46,707 nt of DNA from Parashewanella hymeniacidonis (GTDB lineage Bacteria; Pseudomonadota; Gammaproteobacteria; Enterobacterales; Shewanellaceae). The stretch's first letter is position 1. Every line of letters starts with the position of its first letter. Where the stretch lies: contig NZ_JAFEUN010000021.1 in assembly GCF_016900895.1 (NCBI RefSeq), forward strand, positions 1-46,707, read 5' to 3'. Below, piece by piece: positions 42,584 through 46,707 of this stretch. The translations under genes and the position numbers were made by a program. A model generated the notes under the pieces. That model made no database searches and was not told the DNA's origin. It was given only the letters and a program-made list of their open reading frames with translations.

Positions 42584-44956
42584 GTGCAACAATATGTACT
42601 CTGGTATCAGGAATTAGGCATGGGCGACGTCAACACGGTTGGCGGTAAAAATGCATCTTTAGGTGAAATGATCAGCAATTTATCTAATGCTGGTGTACAA
42701 GTACCTGGTGGATTCGCAACAACTTCTCATGCTTTTAATGAGTTTCTTGAGCAAAGTGGAGTTAACCAGAAGATTTATGACATCCTAGACACTTTGGATG
42801 TAGATGATGTAAATCAACTTGCTAAAGTTGGTGCACAGATCAGACAGTGGGTTATCGACACGCCTTTCCAACCTGAATTAGAACAAGCGATCCGTGAATC
42901 ATACGAGAAGTTATCGTCTGAGACTCAGGACGCTTCTTTTGCCGTTCGTTCATCAGCGACTGCTGAAGATATGCCGGACGCTTCTTTTGCAGGTCAGCAG
43001 GAAACTTTCCTAAACGTAAAAGGTTTTGATGCAGTTCTCGTTGCTATCAAACACGTTTACGCTTCTTTATTTAACGATCGTGCAATTTCTTACCGTGTTC
43101 ATCAAGGTTACGACCACCGTGGTGTTGCGCTTTCTGCTGGTATTCAGCGTATGGTTCGTTCTGATAAAGCGGCATCAGGTGTAATGTTCACTATGGATAC
43201 TGAGTCAGGTAACAATGACGTTGTATTCATCACTTCATCCTTTGGTCTGGGTGAAATGGTCGTACAGGGTGCAGTGAATCCTGATGAGTTTTACGTACAC
43301 AAACCAATCTTAACTGAAGGCCATCAAGCTGTAGTTCGTCGAAATATCGGCAGCAAGCTAATACAGATGGTGTATTCAGATGATTCAAGTCATGGTAAGC
43401 AAGTTAAAATTGAAGATGTTGAAGCTGAGAAACGTCGTCAGTTTTCTGTAACTGATGCTGAAGTGATGGAGCTTGCTAAGCAAGCGATGATCATCGAAAA
43501 GCATTACGGTCGTCCAATGGACATCGAATGGGCGAAAGATGGCAACGATGGCAAGCTTTACATTGTTCAAGCTCGTCCAGAGACAGTTCGCAGCCGTGAA
43601 GATGTTCAGTTAATCGAACGTTATCACCTAAAAACAAAAGGTGATGTACTAAGCGAAGGCCGTGCAATCGGTCATAAGATTGGTACTGGTGTTGCTAAAG
43701 TATTAGGTTCGATTGATGAAATGGATCAAATTCAGCCGGGTGATGTACTGGTAACCGACATGACTGACCCAGATTGGGAACCAATCATGAAGCGTGCAAG
43801 CGCTATTGTTACTAACCGTGGCGGTCGAACTTGCCATGCTGCAATTATTGCTCGTGAATTAGGTGTGCCAGCTGTAGTGGGTTGTGGTGACGTAACAGAC
43901 CTAATTAAAACAGGTCAAGAAGTGACAGTCTCTTGTGCTGAAGGCGACACCGGTTTCATCTACGAAGGAAAGCAAGAGTTTGATGTCGTCACCAACCGTG
44001 TTGATACATTACCTGAACTTCCAATGAAGATCATGATGAACGTTGGTAACCCTGATCGTGCATTCGACTTTGCACGTTTACCAAATGAAGGTGTTGGTCT
44101 AGCGCGTCTTGAGTTCATCATCAACCGTATGATTGGTATTCACCCGAAAGCATTGCTTGAATTCAACCAACAAGATTCAGAGCTTCAGCAAGAAATCCAC
44201 GAGATGATTGCAGGCTATGACTCACCTGTCGAGTATTACATTGCTCGTTTGGTAGAAGGTATCGCTACTATTGGCAGTGCTTTCTATCCGAAGAAAGTGA
44301 TTGTTCGTATGTCTGACTTTAAGTCAAATGAATACGCTAACCTTGTGGGTGGTGACCGTTACGAGCCTGAAGAAGAAAACCCAATGTTGGGCTTCCGTGG
44401 TGCAAGCCGTTACATCTCTGAATCGTTCCGTGATTGCTTTGCACTTGAGTGTGAAGCTATCAAACGTGTACGTAATGAAATGGGTTTGAAGAACGTTGAG
44501 ATCATGATCCCATTCGTTCGTACTCTTGAGGAAGCAGCGCAAGTGATCGAACTTCTTAAAGAAGAAGGTCTAGAGCGTGGTAAAGATGGTTTGCGTGTCA
44601 TCATGATGTGTGAATTACCGTCTAACGCATTAATGGCTGATGAGTTCTTAGAGTACTTTGATGGTTTCTCAATTGGCTCAAATGACTTAACTCAGCTTTC
44701 ATTAGGTCTAGACCGCGACTCAGGTATCATTAGCCACTTGTTTGATGAGCGTGACCCAGCGGTTAAAAAGCTTCTTGCAATGGCAATTCAGTCAGCTAAG
44801 AAGAAAGGCGCTTACGTTGGTATTTGTGGTCAAGGTCCATCAGATCACGCTGACTTTGCAGCTTGGTTAGTTGAGCAAGGTATTGATACGGTATCGTTAA
44901 ACCCTGATACAGTAATTGACACTTGGTTATATCTGGCTGAAGAGCATACTAAGTAA
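42584..44956 (+). CDS. ppsA: Phosphoenolpyruvate synthase
   Basis: Gluconeogenic enzyme: pyruvate + ATP + water to PEP + AMP + phosphate. GTG 42584 is chosen because CGGAGA lies 7 bases upstream and it gives 790 residues starting [20 protein letters not shown], aligned with E. coli PpsA. The ORF extension upstream covers the inverted repeat. Domains: N-terminal ATP-grasp ([19 protein letters not shown]), the swivelling phosphohistidine domain with catalytic His418 in [17 protein letters not shown], and the C-terminal PEP/pyruvate barrel ([14 protein letters not shown]-type segment [28 protein letters not shown]). It is controlled by PpsR encoded divergently. Confidence 0.97.
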   Translation: MQQYVLWYQELGMGDVNTVGGKNASLGEMISNLSNAGVQVPGGFATTSHAFNEFLEQSGVNQKIYDILDTLDVDDVNQLAKVGAQIRQWVIDTPFQPELEQAIRESYEKLSSETQDASFAVRSSATAEDMPDASFAGQQETFLNVKGFDAVLVAIKHVYASLFNDRAISYRVHQGYDHRGVALSAGIQRMVRSDKAASGVMFTMDTESGNNDVVFITSSFGLGEMVVQGAVNPDEFYVHKPILTEGHQAVVRRNIGSKLIQMVYSDDSSHGKQVKIEDVEAEKRRQFSVTDAEVMELAKQAMIIEKHYGRPMDIEWAKDGNDGKLYIVQARPETVRSREDVQLIERYHLKTKGDVLSEGRAIGHKIGTGVAKVLGSIDEMDQIQPGDVLVTDMTDPDWEPIMKRASAIVTNRGGRTCHAAIIARELGVPAVVGCGDVTDLIKTGQEVTVSCAEGDTGFIYEGKQEFDVVTNRVDTLPELPMKIMMNVGNPDRAFDFARLPNEGVGLARLEFIINRMIGIHPKALLEFNQQDSELQQEIHEMIAGYDSPVEYYIARLVEGIATIGSAFYPKKVIVRMSDFKSNEYANLVGGDRYEPEEENPMLGFRGASRYISESFRDCFALECEAIKRVRNEMGLKNVEIMIPFVRTLEEAAQVIELLKEEGLERGKDGLRVIMMCELPSNALMADEFLEYFDGFSIGSNDLTQLSLGLDRDSGIISHLFDERDPAVKKLLAMAIQSAKKKGAYVGICGQGPSDHADFAAWLVEQGIDTVSLNPDTVIDTWLYLAEEHTK

Positions 44957-44973
44957 GGTTTTCAGCAGGTAAA

Positions 44974-45000
44974 GAAAAAGCGCCGAAAGGCGCTTTTTTA
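44974..45000. terminator. Terminator of ppsA, probably bidirectional
   Basis: Stem AAAAGCGCC/GGCGCTTTT with GAAA tetraloop, A run left and T run right, between convergent ppsA and the adhesin gene. Confidence 0.9.
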
Positions 45001-45018
45001 ATGGATTAAATAAAACTT

Positions 45019-46425
45019 TTATAGTGCCCAGTTAATTGAAGCGCCTGCAATAGGCTTAGCCCAATCGTCACCGCTTGACATTGAAAGTGTTGCTTTCAAT
45101 GAAATGTACTTATTGGCATTTCCAACAATACCAAGTGCTAATGCACTCTCATTGTTGTAATAGCCTGCGCCTACCGACAAAGTTAAATCAGTTTGAGCTT
45201 GTGTAGTTGCCATTGAGCCAACTGCCACACTTGCTGCAATTGCGCCATCTAAACGTTTTAATTGGCTGTAAATATCTTGTACTTGGAAATCAATTTTATC
45301 TAAACGGTTGGTATTTCCTTGGATTAATGCAGCGTTATTGGTTTCTTCATTTTGTAGTTGACCGATATTGTTACTGTTCTGAGTTATGTCGCCCATTGCG
45401 GTATCGATTCTACCATTTTCTTGCTGCTCAGCGGATTCACTGCGTTGAGTTTCAGTGTTAATTGCGGCTTTGTTCTGTGAAGCACTTTTGGTGTTTGCAT
45501 TAATAGATGTTCTATTATTAGTAACTTGTATATTTGTATCAGCAATGGCTGTAGTGTTCGAGGTGATTTGTTGTTCACCAGCACTGATGGCTTCTTTATT
45601 TGAAGTTATATCAGCTTTGTTTGATTTGATATCTGCAGTGTTGGTAGCAATGTTGGTTCCATTTGTGTCAATTTTTGTATCGTTGGCTGCAATTTGAGAG
45701 CTGTGATCAGATACTTTTTGATTTGTTGCTTTAATGGAATCAGAATTGTTTGCAATATCCGTTGTATTTTGAGTGCTTCGTTGAGCATTAGATGTTATAT
45801 CAGTTGTGTTTGCTGCAATATTGGAAGCATTCGCACTTATGTTGGACGTATTATTGGCGATGTTATATGAGTTAACATCGATTTTTTGGCCATTTTTATC
45901 AATCTTTTGATTTGCATTTTGAAGGCCTAATGTATTTTTCTCTGTATGAGCAGTGTTGTAACTTATACGACCAAAATTATCTTTTATTTCTTTACTGTTT
46001 TTTGTAATTTGATCTTTATTTTGCGCAATGGCCATTTTGTTTTGTAAATGGCCTTCGGCATTTTTAATGATCAAATTACCATTTGCATTTATTTCTCGAT
46101 GGTTCGCTGCAATGGTGCCCTTATTTTTATTAATGTTACTAGCATTATGGTCAATAAGCTGTGTATTAAGACCAATATCTTCATCATTTTGTTTTATATA
46201 GCCTTTATTTGACCTTATATCAATTTGATTGCTTTTGATGTCATAGTAATTAGCCTGATTGTAATATCTGTTATCTTTAATATTTTCAGAATTTTCAGTA
46301 ATTTTGGTTTTGTTTTCGTTTATTTTTTTTAGATTTGAGTGAGGGGTTGTAATTGCAGCTCCAGCGCTGAATGCGACTGTACCAATAATGGTTGAAAGAA
46401 CAATAGAGATTAAAGACTTTTGCAT
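45019..46425 (-). CDS. Trimeric autotransporter (YadA anchor) with head-less Asn-layered coiled-coil stalk
   Basis: A 468-residue surface protein. The signal peptide covers residues 1-24 (LISIVLSTIIGTVAFSAGA). Residues 35-328 are 42 consecutive heptads of the form (I/V)xxNxxx without a skip, for example IAANTTD, ITSNAQR, IATNTAD; 36 of 42 have Asn at the fourth position. A short neck (about 329-395) loses Asn and gains LDKIDFQ, VQDIYSQ and LKRLDGA, which lead into the YadA C-terminal anchor (396-468: IAASVAVGSMATTQ through the final GASINWAL), four beta strands per subunit. No YadA-like head repeats (SVAIG type) or other adhesin domain are present. It is predicted to trimerise in the outer membrane and project a stalk of about 40 nm. 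AAGG 8 bases upstream supports the start. Confidence 0.88.
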   Translation of the reverse strand: MQKSLISIVLSTIIGTVAFSAGAAITTPHSNLKKINENKTKITENSENIKDNRYYNQANYYDIKSNQIDIRSNKGYIKQNDEDIGLNTQLIDHNASNINKNKGTIAANHREINANGNLIIKNAEGHLQNKMAIAQNKDQITKNSKEIKDNFGRISYNTAHTEKNTLGLQNANQKIDKNGQKIDVNSYNIANNTSNISANASNIAANTTDITSNAQRSTQNTTDIANNSDSIKATNQKVSDHSSQIAANDTKIDTNGTNIATNTADIKSNKADITSNKEAISAGEQQITSNTTAIADTNIQVTNNRTSINANTKSASQNKAAINTETQRSESAEQQENGRIDTAMGDITQNSNNIGQLQNEETNNAALIQGNTNRLDKIDFQVQDIYSQLKRLDGAIAASVAVGSMATTQAQTDLTLSVGAGYYNNESALALGIVGNANKYISLKATLSMSSGDDWAKPIAGASINWAL

Positions 46426-46674
46426 GTGGGTACCTTATTAATATTAAATAAAAATAATTCTGTGCTTCAAAGCCTTTCCCTTCAGTAGCTATCCTGTGAC
46501 TCAGGTGCCTCAATTAACGAGTATTAACTAGCTTAGATGCGTTTGCTTAAAAGCACTGAAAAAAGTTGTTAAGTGGTATAGAGGCTGACTCTTCTACACA
46601 AATATTATGGAAATTGAACTTATTATCGTTTCGTTGATCTGATCAGTAAATTACACTAGATAAGGCAACGCATC
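46426..46674. other. Divergent intergenic region left of the window end
   Basis: No gene in these 249 bases. It holds the control region of the adhesin gene and the leader of the partial ORF at the end. A short palindromic core (TTGATCTGATCAG, about 46634-46646) is present. Nothing else was recognised. Confidence 0.3.
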
Positions 46675-46707
46675 ATGTCAATTTTCAACCAAGATCTATG
46701 GTCAAAA
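46675..46707 (+). CDS. Start of an unidentified ORF, cut by the window end
   Basis: ATG 46675 opens 11 codons, MSIFNQDLWSK, and runs off the window. AAGG lies 9-12 bases upstream. Too short to identify; it could be an accessory or transposase gene, but this is a guess. Confidence 0.35.
   Translation, partial: MSIFNQDLWSK

Noticed and set aside
45207-45697. Plus-strand frames opposite the adhesin gene
   Set aside because: They are shadows created by the heptad-periodic repeat sequence of the adhesin.
45019-46425. CRISPR-like periodicity in the adhesin gene
   Set aside because: The 21-base period reflects 7-residue coiled-coil repeats within an open frame. There are no conserved repeats with unique spacers and no cas genes.
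1-46707. tRNA, rRNA, prophage, integron or complete insertion sequence
   Set aside because: I looked on both strands and saw no cloverleaf with a conserved T-arm, no rRNA segment, no phage structural or integrase gene and no full transposase.

Overview
The window looks like a chromosome segment of a marine gammaproteobacterium. Protein sequences, the adjacent lon-hupB-ppiD genes, and divergent upp/purMN and ppsA/ppsR pairs all point to the Shewanella group. The low GC content, repeated decay, and ankyrin and adhesin genes would fit a host-associated relative such as Parashewanella. That placement is inference from gene content and needs a 16S or marker-gene check.

Housekeeping backbone, left to right: lon, hupB, ppiD (0.8-5.8 kb); a degenerate GGDEF gene, a DUF885 lipoprotein, a GNAT acetyltransferase, an unusual S4-RraB fusion and a TSUP permease (5.9-10.8 kb); sbcD-sbcC and an M23 peptidase (11-16.7 kb); DUF3010 and a DEAD-box helicase (17.6-19.4 kb); an NADP-dependent oxidoreductase with a divergent MarR regulator (21.6-23.2 kb); an M28-type lipoprotein peptidase, purM-purN and divergent upp (25-29.4 kb); an Na+/H+ antiporter, a 2-Cys peroxiredoxin, a DUF2007 protein and a siroheme synthase (30.2-33.9 kb); fadL and putP (34-37.1 kb); ppsR/ppsA (41.6-45 kb).

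Accessory or decaying DNA lies between these blocks. It comprises a frameshifted methyltransferase gene with a signal peptide (77-656); a flippase remnant (~16.8-17.1 kb); an orphan 564-residue protein followed by a 258-bp element bounded by inverted repeats (19.6-21.6 kb); an orphan gene broken by a nonsense codon and a 263-bp MITE, next to a Ser-rich orphan protein (23.2-24.9 kb); the second MITE copy in inverted orientation (32.4 kb); a 3'-truncated group II intron directly after the upp terminator (29.45-30 kb); two paralogous ankyrin-repeat proteins sharing a new-looking Cys/His insert (37.4-41.5 kb); and a head-less trimeric autotransporter whose stalk is 42 unbroken heptads, 36 with Asn at position d (45.0-46.4 kb).

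The best candidates for undescribed biology are the ankyrin pair, the Asn-layered stalk adhesin, the S4-RraB fusion and the orphan 564-residue protein. No tRNA, rRNA, CRISPR array, prophage or complete insertion sequence was seen.
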